Made by a program: the position numbers and the translations under genes | Notes under the pieces: generated by a model | Told to the model about the DNA's origin: nothing | The model's input: the letters and a program-made list of their open reading frames with translations, nothing else | The model's database searches: none | DNA from: Spirochaetia bacterium | GTDB taxonomy: Bacteria; Spirochaetota; Leptospiria; Turneriellales; JAOUOS01 | DNA length: 43,402 bases | NCBI GenBank assembly: GCA_029880265.1 | Contig: JAOUOT010000022.1 | Span: 1-43,402, forward strand | Direction of reading: 5' to 3' | Shown: positions 36,145 to 43,402 of the stretch, piece by piece | Numbering within the stretch: the stretch's first letter is position 1 | How the letters are laid out: the number at the start of each line of letters is the position of its first letter

Positions 36145-37503
36145 TTATGAAAATTTTCGAATAATCTCTATTAATCTATTGATTTCACCTTCGCTTTTCT
36201 CTTCAGACACATAGGATATTAAATATTTTTTACCTTCATGCATATTTTCTACGCCGGGAGCGATCTCGTCTTCATAAGAATTTTGAATAATTTGATCTAT
36301 GTTTTGATGTGTCCATGTTATTTCATGAAAATTTACCGCTTCATGAAAAAGGATTTCAATAGATTTAATTTTAAGAAGTTCTTTCTTTAAGTAATCGGCA
36401 TTCTTTACGCAATCAACCGCGGTTTTACGCATGCCCTCCCATCCTGAATGGGCCATATAAATAGCGGCCCTTAAAGCTACCAACGTCTGATTTGAACATA
36501 TATTACTGGTTGCCTTTTCTCTTCTGATATGCTGTTCTCTCGTCGATAAGGCTATAACATATGCCTCTGTCTCTTCGCCAAAAGGAGTTTCTGCCGTGGT
36601 TTTTCCTACGAGTCTTCCAGGCATTTGTCTCATATATTCAGACTTTGCGGCTATAAAACCAAGAGAAGGCCCGCCAAATGAAACAGGTATGCCAAGAGAC
36701 TGAGCTTCGCCCCAAACGACATGGGCGCCTATATCAGAAGGCGCAGGCAGAACAGTTAAACTTAAAGGTTCATTTGTGCCGTATAAAATTTGCGCTTCAG
36801 GATAAGTCTTCGCAATCAGACACTGGTTTTCTTCAAAAATACCATAGCAATTAGGCTGCTGGTAAGCTACGGCTAAGACATCCGCCGCATTTGAACTGAA
36901 ATTTTCCCATATTGTATTGCCATCTTTTTTATCTAAAGGAACTTTCTTTATCGATATTTCAAGCTCTTTCTGATATGATTCGGGAAAGTAAGTTTCAAGA
37001 ACCTTATGGTAAACAGGATGAATTCCATCAGAAATAAGAACTATTTTCTTATCTTTCTTTTTACAATTCCTAACGGCCATTCTAATCGCCTCTACAAGGG
37101 CCGTCGCGCCGTCATATAAAGAAGCATTGGCAATATCCATAGAGGTTAATCCCGCCATCAGGCTTTGATATTCAAAAAGAGCCTGCAGCGTACCCTGCGC
37201 CGCTTCTGGTTGGTAAGGCGTATAACTGGTAACAAACGGCCTTAAAGACGACAAATGATTTATAACTTCGGGAACAAAATGTTCATATAAACCGTAACCG
37301 GCAAAAGACAAACCCTGAAAAATATTTTTTTCTGCGGCATAAATTTCTTTTTTAATTTCTGATTCTGATAACGGTCTATTGAGTTTTTCGCTTGTCTTTT
37401 CTAAAAATTCTTCTGGAATACTCTTGAATAATTCTTCTGCGCTTTTAATATTTAGTTCTTTAAATATTAAAGCTGTTTCAGAATCTGTTTCATTAATATA
37501 CAT
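36145..37503 (-). CDS. gcvPA: glycine dehydrogenase (decarboxylating), P-protein subunit 1
   Basis: First half of the two-gene type glycine decarboxylase, the PLP enzyme that starts glycine cleavage; the PLP lysine lies in subunit 2. It has 452 residues, normal for subunit 1. Marks are FAGYGLYEHFVPEVI, TSYTPYQPEAAQGTLQ, MANASLYDGATA-like IANASLYDGATALVEA, AVAYQQPNCYGIFE, GEAQSLGIPVSFGGPSLGF and CSNQTLVALRAAIYM. It starts 7 bp after gcvH. Neither gcvPB nor gcvT is in the window; the next gene downstream is the CHASE2 cyclase. Confidence 0.96.
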   Translation of the reverse strand: MYINETDSETALIFKELNIKSAEELFKSIPEEFLEKTSEKLNRPLSESEIKKEIYAAEKNIFQGLSFAGYGLYEHFVPEVINHLSSLRPFVTSYTPYQPEAAQGTLQALFEYQSLMAGLTSMDIANASLYDGATALVEAIRMAVRNCKKKDKKIVLISDGIHPVYHKVLETYFPESYQKELEISIKKVPLDKKDGNTIWENFSSNAADVLAVAYQQPNCYGIFEENQCLIAKTYPEAQILYGTNEPLSLTVLPAPSDIGAHVVWGEAQSLGIPVSFGGPSLGFIAAKSEYMRQMPGRLVGKTTAETPFGEETEAYVIALSTREQHIRREKATSNICSNQTLVALRAAIYMAHSGWEGMRKTAVDCVKNADYLKKELLKIKSIEILFHEAVNFHEITWTHQNIDQIIQNSYEDEIAPGVENMHEGKKYLISYVSEEKSEGEINRLIEIIRKFS

Positions 37504-37510
37504 AAAGCAA

Positions 37511-37900
37511 TTATTCTAGAGTTTGTAAATATTCTTCATATTGCTTAGAATTCATCAATTCTTGCGGCGCCGAAGAGTTCTGTGTATCAATAACGCAAAT
37601 CCATCCGCCTTCATAGGGCTCTTTGTTTATAATCTCGGGGGAATTCGCTATCTCATCATTAACTTCTATAACCTTGCCTGAAACAGGGGCATAGACATCT
37701 GATACCGCTTTTACAGACTCGATTGTCGCAACACTGTCTCCCTGACTGATTTCGTCGCCTACTTCGGGCATCTCAACAAAGACAATGTCGCCAAGGTTTT
37801 CTTGCGCATAGTCTGAAATTCCTATTTTCACCAGATTGTCAGTCTGCAATATCCATTCATGATCTTTTGTATATTTTAATTCTTCTTTAACTTCTGCCAT
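37511..37900 (-). CDS. gcvH: glycine cleavage system H protein
   Basis: A 129-residue lipoyl carrier that shuttles the aminomethyl group between P, T and L proteins. The lipoylated Lys64 lies in TIESVKAVSDVYAPVSG. The family N-terminus YTKDHEWI and the segments IGISDYAQENLGDIVFVEMP and NKEPYEGGWICVI are present. It is followed by gcvPA within 7 bp. Only 51 bp separate it from the stop of the next upstream gene, so its promoter is in that gap or farther up. Confidence 0.97.
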   Translation of the reverse strand: MAEVKEELKYTKDHEWILQTDNLVKIGISDYAQENLGDIVFVEMPEVGDEISQGDSVATIESVKAVSDVYAPVSGKVIEVNDEIANSPEIINKEPYEGGWICVIDTQNSSAPQELMNSKQYEEYLQTLE

Positions 37901-37951
37901 GAACCAGATTTGAAAATTAATTTGCTTTGAAAAGTAAATTGTTTTTAAGAT

Positions 37952-38467
37952 TTATGAAAATCCCCAATATTCTTCTCTTGAAAATTTTCTATGGCTATGG
38001 AAAACCATAGCAAGCATATTATCTTTCATTGACCGTAAAACGCAAATCTCTGAAAATAACTTTATACCAAACCAGAATAGCCGCTTATCACTTGTTTTAC
38101 CCTTGACTAACCTATCAATGAACATCAGAAGAGAAATCCTCACAAGTTGAGTCACTGTAACACCTAATATCAAAGCGCTGTTTCTCAAAAGCATTTCGTC
38201 GGCCCCATATAAACACAACATATGTCGATGCTGTGCATCTTTTTTCGAAGATTTTATATTCTCATGAATATTCAACATACTTTTTGTCCATCGTAATTTT
38301 TTTACTTTGGCCAATTCAAAAACACAGTACCTTACAATCCAGGAGTATGTTTTTTTTCGAACTTTCGAAGCACAGACGATTTTGTTCCATAACGATAAAT
38401 CCATCCGCACTTCCCATACGTTCTTTATCTCGGTTTTAGCCCCAAGCGGCTGTTTTTTACACTTCAT
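37952..38467 (-). CDS. hypothetical protein, possible ribbon-helix-helix DNA-binding protein
   Basis: A 171-residue basic protein from ATG 38467; an in-frame TTG at 38485 would add six residues. The segment HRHMLCLYGADEMLLRNSAL then ILGVTVTQLVRISLLMFID looks like the strand-helix-helix of the RHH/CopG fold (a short strand, then helix, GVTVTQL turn, helix). I recall similar proteins being common in several spirochaete genomes, but no function is established. The N-terminal region NVWEVRMDLSLWNKIV and the C-terminal REEYWGFS seem family-like too. An 18-bp palindrome lies inside its 3' end and a matching one in the divergent gap before oppD, which would suit an autoregulator. A transposase or HUH enzyme is not supported. 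Confidence 0.6.
   Translation of the reverse strand: MKCKKQPLGAKTEIKNVWEVRMDLSLWNKIVCASKVRKKTYSWIVRYCVFELAKVKKLRWTKSMLNIHENIKSSKKDAQHRHMLCLYGADEMLLRNSALILGVTVTQLVRISLLMFIDRLVKGKTSDKRLFWFGIKLFSEICVLRSMKDNMLAMVFHSHRKFSREEYWGFS
37994..38011. repeat. 18-bp perfect palindrome inside the hypothetical gene
   Basis: GCTATGG-AAAA-CCATAGC, seven-base arms. It matches the palindrome at 38521-38538 in inverted orientation at 17 of 18 positions. Confidence 0.6.
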
Positions 38468-38520
38468 ATAATATAAATACCCCAAAAAATTTAAATCATT
38501 CCGCTTTTCTTTAAAAAAAT

Positions 38521-38538
38521 GCTATGTTTTTCCATAGC
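38521..38538. promoter_or_regulatory. 18-bp palindrome in the divergent gap, candidate operator
   Basis: GCTATG-TTTTTC-CATAGC between the hypothetical gene at 37952-38467 and oppD. It is nearly the reverse complement of 37994-38011. The position suits an operator for either gene; an RNA hairpin is the alternative. Confidence 0.45.
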
Positions 38539-38587
38539 ATATATAACTTACTTTACGTCCCTTCTTTCTATAAATATCTGTATTCTC

Positions 38588-39553
38588 GTGGCAACCCCCA
38601 TCCTTTCTATTGAAAACCTTCGGGCCGGCTTTCAAATAAACGGAAGTTTCGTTGAAGCTCTGCGCGGCATTGATTTGAAGATATCTAATGGAGAAATTTT
38701 AGCTTTAGTCGGCGAATCAGGCAGCGGAAAGACGATCACGGGACTTTCCATATTAAATCTAATGGAGCCTCCCGCGAAAATTTCAGAAGGTAAAATTTTA
38801 TTTAACAATGAAAATATTTTAGAGTATTCAGAAAAAAAGCTTTTAAGCTATCGCGGGGGGCAGGTTTCTATGATTTTTCAGGAGCCCATGACCGCTCTGA
38901 ATCCGGTTTTTACTATCGGTTTTCAAATCAGCGAGGTACTCAAAACACATACTTCTTTGACGAAAGAAGAAATTGCAGAAAAAACTATTGAGCTTCTTAA
39001 AACGGTCGGCATCTCTGAACCCGAAATGCGCGTTAAAAATTATCCGTTTCAGCTTTCAGGCGGCATGAGACAACGCGCGATGATCGCAATGGCTCTGGCG
39101 TCGTCTCCTAAACTATTGATTGCCGACGAACCGACCACCGCTTTAGACGTCACAATACAGGCCCAAATTCTTGCTTTGCTCAAACAGTTAAACCGAGATA
39201 AGAAAATGTCTATCTTGCTGGTTACGCATGATCTCGGCGTTGTCTCTCAAATCGCCGATAAAATTGCGGTCATGTACGGCGGATGTATTATGGAAACAGG
39301 AACCGTTAAAAATGTTTTAGAAAAGAAGAAACATCCCTACACAAGAGGTCTTCTGGAATCTTTACCGTCGGCGGCGGTTCACAAAAAAGGAGACAAGAAA
39401 TTAAAACCCATTGTTGGGCAGGTACCGGCTCTAACCGATATGCCAGACGGATGTCCTTTTCGCGGCAGATGTTCTCTTGAAAAAAAAGAATGCGCAAACG
39501 ACGTTCCCGTAAAAAAAGCCGGCAAAGATCATATTTACAGGTGCATTCATTGA
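38588..39553 (+). CDS. oppD: oligopeptide/dipeptide ABC transporter ATP-binding protein (OppD/DppD type)
   Basis: A 321-residue ATPase that energises a peptide or nickel permease. Walker A is VGESGSGKT, the Q-loop MIFQEPMTALNPV, the signature QLSGGMRQRAMIAMALA, and Walker B LLIADEPTTALDVT, with HDLGVV as H-loop. The C-terminal oligopeptide-transporter extension, with its Cys motif GCPFRGRCSLEKKECAND, is complete. I place the start at GTG 38588 (MATPILSIENL); the upstream ATG at 38519 would add a hydrophobic tail read through the palindrome and is unlikely. No permease, binding protein or OppF gene is adjacent. The stop overlaps the next ATG by one base. Confidence 0.93.
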   Translation: MATPILSIENLRAGFQINGSFVEALRGIDLKISNGEILALVGESGSGKTITGLSILNLMEPPAKISEGKILFNNENILEYSEKKLLSYRGGQVSMIFQEPMTALNPVFTIGFQISEVLKTHTSLTKEEIAEKTIELLKTVGISEPEMRVKNYPFQLSGGMRQRAMIAMALASSPKLLIADEPTTALDVTIQAQILALLKQLNRDKKMSILLVTHDLGVVSQIADKIAVMYGGCIMETGTVKNVLEKKKHPYTRGLLESLPSAAVHKKGDKKLKPIVGQVPALTDMPDGCPFRGRCSLEKKECANDVPVKKAGKDHIYRCIH

Positions 39554-39993
39554 TGAATCGATATTTTTTAATGGTTGACGGGGCCTCCAAAGGCAATCCG
39601 GGCGAGGCCTCATACGGCGCCGTCTGCTTTGAAGCCGAGTCATTATCTGACATACCGTCTCTTTCTGAATTTAAAGAAAATAAAAAAGCCCTGTTTTACA
39701 AATCTGAATCTATCGGGCTGGCCACAAATAATGAAGCTGAATACGCCGCTCTTGTCGAGGGTCTTCGCGAATGCGAAAAAAACAATCTTAAAAACATAAC
39801 CGTTTTCATGGATTCTGAACTTGTTGTTTTTCAAATGCAGGGGAAATATAAGGTAAAAAATCCCCGTTTAAAAGAATTTTATCTAAAGGCTCTCGCTTTA
39901 ACAGAAAAACTCCATGTGTCTTTTGTTCATATTCGAAGAGAAAAAAACGCTATCGCCGATTACCTTGCAAATCTTGCTTATCAATTAAAATGA
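39553..39993 (+). CDS. rnhA: ribonuclease HI family protein
   Basis: A 146-residue RNase H fold enzyme that cleaves RNA in RNA-DNA hybrids. The D-E-D-D set is visible: Asp9 in MVDGASKGNPG, the Glu of ATNNEAEYAAL, the Asp of FMDSELVV, and the Asp of NAIADYLANLAY. The VVFQMQGKYKVKNPRL segment is typical of the short, RnhA-like family found in many bacteria. Start is ATG 39553, sharing one base with the oppD TGA; a longer in-frame reading to 39490 is only a shadow of oppD. It overlaps dinG by 4 bp. Confidence 0.9.
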   Translation: MNRYFLMVDGASKGNPGEASYGAVCFEAESLSDIPSLSEFKENKKALFYKSESIGLATNNEAEYAALVEGLRECEKNNLKNITVFMDSELVVFQMQGKYKVKNPRLKEFYLKALALTEKLHVSFVHIRREKNAIADYLANLAYQLK

Positions 39994-42116
39994 ATTCATA
40001 CTTAGATTACGAAACAGATCACGACGACTCTATCTTTCAGCCTCAAAATCCGCCCTGGCTAAAAGGCAAAGACAAGGCGGATGTATCTGCGATCATACAA
40101 AGCGCTTTCAATTTACTTGAAAAATCGTTTGAAAAATATACGCCTCGATCATCGCAAATAGAAATGGCAGAAAACATTTTACGCAACATGCTAAACGAAA
40201 AGGTAACCGTTTTAGAAGCGGGCACCGGAATCGGAAAGTCGTTTGCTTATTTAATCGCCGCTATCTCATATTCTTACCTGACCGGAAAGCGGGTTTTAAT
40301 AAGCACAGAAACAAAAAACCTGCAGTTGCAGCTTTTTGAAAAAGATCTTCCGGTTCTTCAAAATGCTCTTTCTTTTGCAAAAAACGAATACGACCTTTGT
40401 CTTGGCAGCGCGAATTATTTGTGCCGCCTTCGCTACGAAGACGTCTTTCAAAAAGGAACCTTTGTCGATCTTATCGACAAAGAAACCCAAAAAGAATTTC
40501 ACGAATTCGCTTCGTCCGTTTTTAAAGAAGGCAAAGGTTTCGGATATATTTACGAAACAGAAAAGCATTTTCCTAAAAGTTTCTTTAACCTTGTCTGCCG
40601 CGATTCAGACGGATGTCCGTCAAACAAATGTATTTACTTTTCAACATGCAATTATTTCAAGGCAAAAAAGTCATGGTCGTCTTCGCGCATACTAACGGGC
40701 AACCATCATCTTACTTTGTACAATTTTCTAAACGATAAAAAAACCATCCCCACTTATGCCGCTTTAATTATAGACGAGGCGCACGGCTTCATACAAAGCG
40801 GCATGCAGATTTTTTCACTGAGTTTTTCATCGGGCTCTTATGCCGAACAGAAAAAAAAGATCAGAAAATTAATAACCGACTCAAAAGAACTTTCGCCAGA
40901 AAAAGTCGACGATCTTCAAGAGTTAAGCGGCCGCATTGAAAAAAACTGGAGCCTGTTTTTTTCTTCATGGGAAGCCGAGCTAAACTTGTCGTTTGCCGAA
41001 AATCAGACAAAAATCATTTCAAATGAAAAGCCGGTTGCCAACGCTGAACTAAAAAACAATATTGAAGAAATCAAAAATTTAATTTCAGAAATTAAAGAAA
41101 AAAACGACGACGCAATAACGTTAAACTCGGCCAACTCGCTAATAAAACATCACTCGCAGTATCTTTCATTTCTTGAGCGTTTTGAAAAACTGAATTTTGA
41201 CAAGAATGTTTTCTGGGCCGAAAAAAAAGAAAATATATTAAACTTAAAAACCTGCCATCTAAAACTCGGCGAAGAAATTTCTTCTTTTCTTGATGAGCCC
41301 CATACATGGCTAAGCGCGACCGTCGGCTACTGGCCCTTTGCTTATAATCCGTCTTCTGTAAAAGAGATGACCGCCAAGGGTTATTTCAACAGTTTCATTG
41401 AAGAAACTCTGCCCTCGGCGGCAAAAGAAAACTTAAACTTAAACATTCATTTCTCGCCGTTTGCCTACGAAAAAAACATGCTTCTTTATCTGCCGCGGGG
41501 CATTGAAGAGCCAAGCTATAACGCCGATAAAAAAGCTCAGCGCATGTATGAGCAGGCTCTTTTAGACGAGATTATCAGACTGATAGAGCTTTCAAACGGC
41601 GGAGCTCTCATCTTATTTACCTCGCATTATATGCTCAATAAATTTACAGATATTCTTCAAGAGACCATCGACCATGAAGTTATCTCGCAGGCCCATTACG
41701 GAGCAGAAAAAGCCCTTTCGTATTTTCGCGAAAGAGAAAACGCCGTTTTACTGGGAACAAACTCTTTCTGGCAGGGCATTGACCTGCCCGGCTTTGCGCT
41801 TCGTCTTGTTATTGTGGTAAAGCTGATGTTTACCCCGCCTGATGACCCCTTGTTTCAGGCAAAGAAAAATCTTTTAGAATCGCAAAATCGAAAATCGTTT
41901 TTTGAGTTATCGCTGCCGAAAGCGGCCATTATGCTAAAACAGGCGCTTGGCCGTCTTATACGCTCTGAAACAGATAAGGGGGTCGCCGCAATTTTAGACG
42001 GACGCATCTTAACAAAATCATACGGAAAAATTCTTCTGGCCAACCTGCCCCCCGCATCGGCCGTTACAGACTTTAACGAACTAAAAAAATTAACGCAAGA
42101 AAAAAATATTTTTTAA
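39990..42116 (+). CDS. dinG: DinG-family ATP-dependent DNA helicase
   Basis: A 708-residue superfamily 2 (XPD-like) 5'-3' helicase. Walker A is AGTGIGKS (77-84), the Q-motif region TPRSSQIEMAENI precedes it, and the DEAH box is IDEAH (261-265). The iron-sulphur cluster ligands are present: Cys145, Cys209, Cys214 and Cys220, with the spacing known in DinG. Later motifs include LLGTNSFWQGIDLPG and the arginine motif QALGRLIRSETDKG. It starts in an ATGA overlap with rnhA and ends 1 bp before the desulfurase-like gene. A role in unwinding R-loops or damaged DNA would fit with an RNase H partner. Confidence 0.94.
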   Translation: MNSYLDYETDHDDSIFQPQNPPWLKGKDKADVSAIIQSAFNLLEKSFEKYTPRSSQIEMAENILRNMLNEKVTVLEAGTGIGKSFAYLIAAISYSYLTGKRVLISTETKNLQLQLFEKDLPVLQNALSFAKNEYDLCLGSANYLCRLRYEDVFQKGTFVDLIDKETQKEFHEFASSVFKEGKGFGYIYETEKHFPKSFFNLVCRDSDGCPSNKCIYFSTCNYFKAKKSWSSSRILTGNHHLTLYNFLNDKKTIPTYAALIIDEAHGFIQSGMQIFSLSFSSGSYAEQKKKIRKLITDSKELSPEKVDDLQELSGRIEKNWSLFFSSWEAELNLSFAENQTKIISNEKPVANAELKNNIEEIKNLISEIKEKNDDAITLNSANSLIKHHSQYLSFLERFEKLNFDKNVFWAEKKENILNLKTCHLKLGEEISSFLDEPHTWLSATVGYWPFAYNPSSVKEMTAKGYFNSFIEETLPSAAKENLNLNIHFSPFAYEKNMLLYLPRGIEEPSYNADKKAQRMYEQALLDEIIRLIELSNGGALILFTSHYMLNKFTDILQETIDHEVISQAHYGAEKALSYFRERENAVLLGTNSFWQGIDLPGFALRLVIVVKLMFTPPDDPLFQAKKNLLESQNRKSFFELSLPKAAIMLKQALGRLIRSETDKGVAAILDGRILTKSYGKILLANLPPASAVTDFNELKKLTQEKNIF

Positions 42117-42117
42117 T

Positions 42118-43272
42118 ATGAGCATTCTTTATTTTGATCACGCCTCTGGTTCAAGGCCGAAACCGGAATTTGTCATAAAAGCCGCAGAAGAACATATGCA
42201 AACAATTGAAGGCAGCGCTTTTCGTTCAAGCGGTTCAAACGACATTATTGAACTTTACCGCGAAAATCTATCGTCTTTTTTAAATTTAAAAGAAGACCAG
42301 ACTCTTGTTTTCACAAAAAACGCCACTGAGGCCATTAATCTTTTCTTTTCTGGTTTTGAAAAAAATATTCAACATTACTTCATAGACAGTTACTCTCATA
42401 ACGCTGTTTTAAGGCCTGTTTATAAACTTTGCGAAAAAAACAAGAGCCAAATTCATATTATCTCAAGACAAAATGATTTTATAAATAATCTTGAAGATAT
42501 AATTCAAAAATCTTTCAATAACCAACCCGCTATCGTCTGTGTAAACGCCGCCTCTAACGTCACGGGCGAAGTTCTTTCTGAAGATGATTTTACCCGCCTC
42601 TTTGAAATACTCAGAAAGCATGAAAATCTTTATTTACTTTTTGACTTTGCCCAATATGTCGGCAGCTTACAACTTCCTGATTTTCCCGACGAGATAAGAG
42701 ATAAAATCGTGGGAGCTGCGTCTGGTCATAAATATCTTCTTTCGCCTGAAAGCGTCGGGTTTCTTTTTTTTCATAAAAATATAAATATCACCCCGCTTAT
42801 TTACGGCGGTGTCGGTTTTGACAGCGCAGAAAAACAAATGCCCAAAGAATATCCCTATAAACTTGAAGCGGGAACTTACCCTTCAACAGCGTTATGCGGC
42901 CTTAACGCCGCCGTTGAAAAAGGCTTTGATTTTTTTGAAAGCTTATACGAAAAAAAATTAAATCTTGGAATTGCTTTTTATGAAGAAATAAAAAAAAATA
43001 AAGATTTTCATATCTTCGGATGTAAACCCGAAATAGGGTCTCATTCTCTGACATTTAGTCTGGCGCATGAAAATTTAGACTGTTCTGAGCTTGCCTTTAT
43101 TTTATATGAAAATTTTAAAATCATCGCGCGCGAGGGTCTTCATTGTTCTCCATTGGTTTTTCAGAATCTTCCTGAAATCTTTCAAAACGGCACGTTAAGA
43201 ATTTCATTCGGATGGAACACTTCTGAAGACGACCTAAGCCGGCTTCTTGCCGCCTTACGCGAAATCGGTTGA
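42118..43272 (+). CDS. cysteine desulfurase-like class V aminotransferase
   Basis: A 384-residue PLP enzyme of the NifS/SufS superfamily, which would take sulphur from cysteine. PLP-binding residues: His94, Asp176 and Gln179 (FDFAQYVG), Lys205 in GHKYLLSPESVG, and Arg361 in LRISFGWNTSEDD. The catalytic Cys343 lies in REGLHCSPL, close to the GLHCAPL pattern of the stand-alone desulfurase-family proteins rather than the NifS or SufS main branches. One base separates it from dinG; the DinG iron-sulphur cluster is a tempting but unproven link. Its last 18 bases overlap the convergent trmL-like gene. Confidence 0.88.
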   Translation: MSILYFDHASGSRPKPEFVIKAAEEHMQTIEGSAFRSSGSNDIIELYRENLSSFLNLKEDQTLVFTKNATEAINLFFSGFEKNIQHYFIDSYSHNAVLRPVYKLCEKNKSQIHIISRQNDFINNLEDIIQKSFNNQPAIVCVNAASNVTGEVLSEDDFTRLFEILRKHENLYLLFDFAQYVGSLQLPDFPDEIRDKIVGAASGHKYLLSPESVGFLFFHKNINITPLIYGGVGFDSAEKQMPKEYPYKLEAGTYPSTALCGLNAAVEKGFDFFESLYEKKLNLGIAFYEEIKKNKDFHIFGCKPEIGSHSLTFSLAHENLDCSELAFILYENFKIIAREGLHCSPLVFQNLPEIFQNGTLRISFGWNTSEDDLSRLLAALREIG

Positions 43273-43402
43273 TTTATTTTTATAATACATTCTCTTATAT
43301 TCTTTTTTATTGTCAAATTCATATAAGCCTTTCATGCTCAATTGCCTTAAACATTCATAAGATACAATAGACACGGCATTTGATAAATTCAAGGAACGCA
43401 CC
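43255..43402 (-). CDS. trmL: TrmL-type tRNA 2'-O-methyltransferase, 3' part only
   Basis: The last 48 codons of a minus-strand gene entering from the right edge, ending at TAA 43255-43257. The visible protein begins VRSLNLSNAVSIVSYECLRQ, the C-terminal knot segment of SPOUT (SpoU-type) RNA methyltransferases, where RSLNLSNA binds S-adenosylmethionine. The short form and YEC(A)LRQ favour TrmL, which methylates the wobble base of tRNA-Leu, over TrmH or RlmB, but so little is visible that this is a family-level call. The tail (LYEFDNKKEYKRMYY) is longer than in typical TrmL. It overlaps the convergent gene by 18 bp. Confidence 0.75.
   Translation of the reverse strand, partial: VRSLNLSNAVSIVSYECLRQLSMKGLYEFDNKKEYKRMYYKNKSTDFA

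Noticed and set aside
37952..38538. IS200/IS605-type element with terminal hairpins
   Set aside because: The protein has no usable HUH plus Tyr transposase pattern, and the left palindrome lies inside the gene, not beyond it.
38519..38587. Longer OppD start at ATG 38519
   Set aside because: The added residues are a hydrophobic tail encoded over the palindrome; the family starts near the GTG at 38588.

Overview
The window looks like chromosomal DNA of an AT-rich Gram-negative bacterium, roughly 35-40% GC by eye (not computed). My best guess is a spirochaete of the Leptospira side of the phylum. Outer-membrane receptors with a TonB/ExbB/ExbD system show a double membrane. The lipoprotein boxes are of the loose spirochaete kind (for example FLFC, SVNC, IANC). 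The gene stock fits too: a membrane FecR-domain protein with no sigma/anti-sigma partner, CHASE2 and cache-type cyclases, an OmpL47-like surface-repeat protein, a CarB with a long insertion, and several hypothetical proteins of spirochaete flavour. This placement is inference; there is no rRNA or tRNA gene in the window to settle it.

Region by region. Positions 1-2522 (minus): a TonB-dependent receptor cut by the left edge, preceded by a small lipoprotein. Positions 3013-8945 (minus): a compact outer-membrane import locus made of a Cys/His-rich secreted protein, a complete TonB-dependent receptor, a membrane-anchored Asp-box (BNR) protein with a CxCC motif, ExbB, ExbD, TonB, and a second copy of the Cys/His-rich protein. 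The gene content points to uptake or handling of a soft metal such as copper, but the substrate is not proven. Positions 9018-11033 (minus): a lipoprotein pair of the COG3014 and LpoB families. Positions 11247-14537 (minus): an unknown membrane protein coupled to thiC, an AlkD-type DNA glycosylase and YwbE. Positions 14658-18842 (plus): an MBL-fold hydrolase, HtpG and an OmpL47-like protein. Positions 18868-23422 (minus): a cache-domain protein with a ruined class III cyclase domain, followed by a FecR-domain protein with a huge charged linker.

Positions 23620-26972 (plus): a GT-C glycosyltransferase fused to TPRs and two unknown membrane-anchored proteins. Positions 27011-33589 (plus): CarB, bacteriohemerythrin, a decayed Cys-rich small gene, a ZIP transporter, a di-haem peroxidase lipoprotein and a 76-residue unknown. 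Positions 33656-37900 (minus): a CHASE2 adenylate cyclase downstream of gcvH and gcvPA. Positions 37952-38538 carry a possible ribbon-helix-helix regulator with two matching 18-bp palindromes. Positions 38588-43272 (plus) are a tightly overlapping oppD-rnhA-dinG-cysteine desulfurase operon, and a TrmL-type methyltransferase enters from the right edge on the minus strand.

The most interesting items are the TonB/Cys-His/CxCC-BNR locus, the pseudo-cyclase and FecR pair, the Cys-rich reading frame broken by TGA in front of the ZIP gene, the palindromic unit at 2863-2988, and the paired palindromes around the hypothetical gene at 37952-38467. I saw no CRISPR array, tRNA, rRNA or recognisable transposase.
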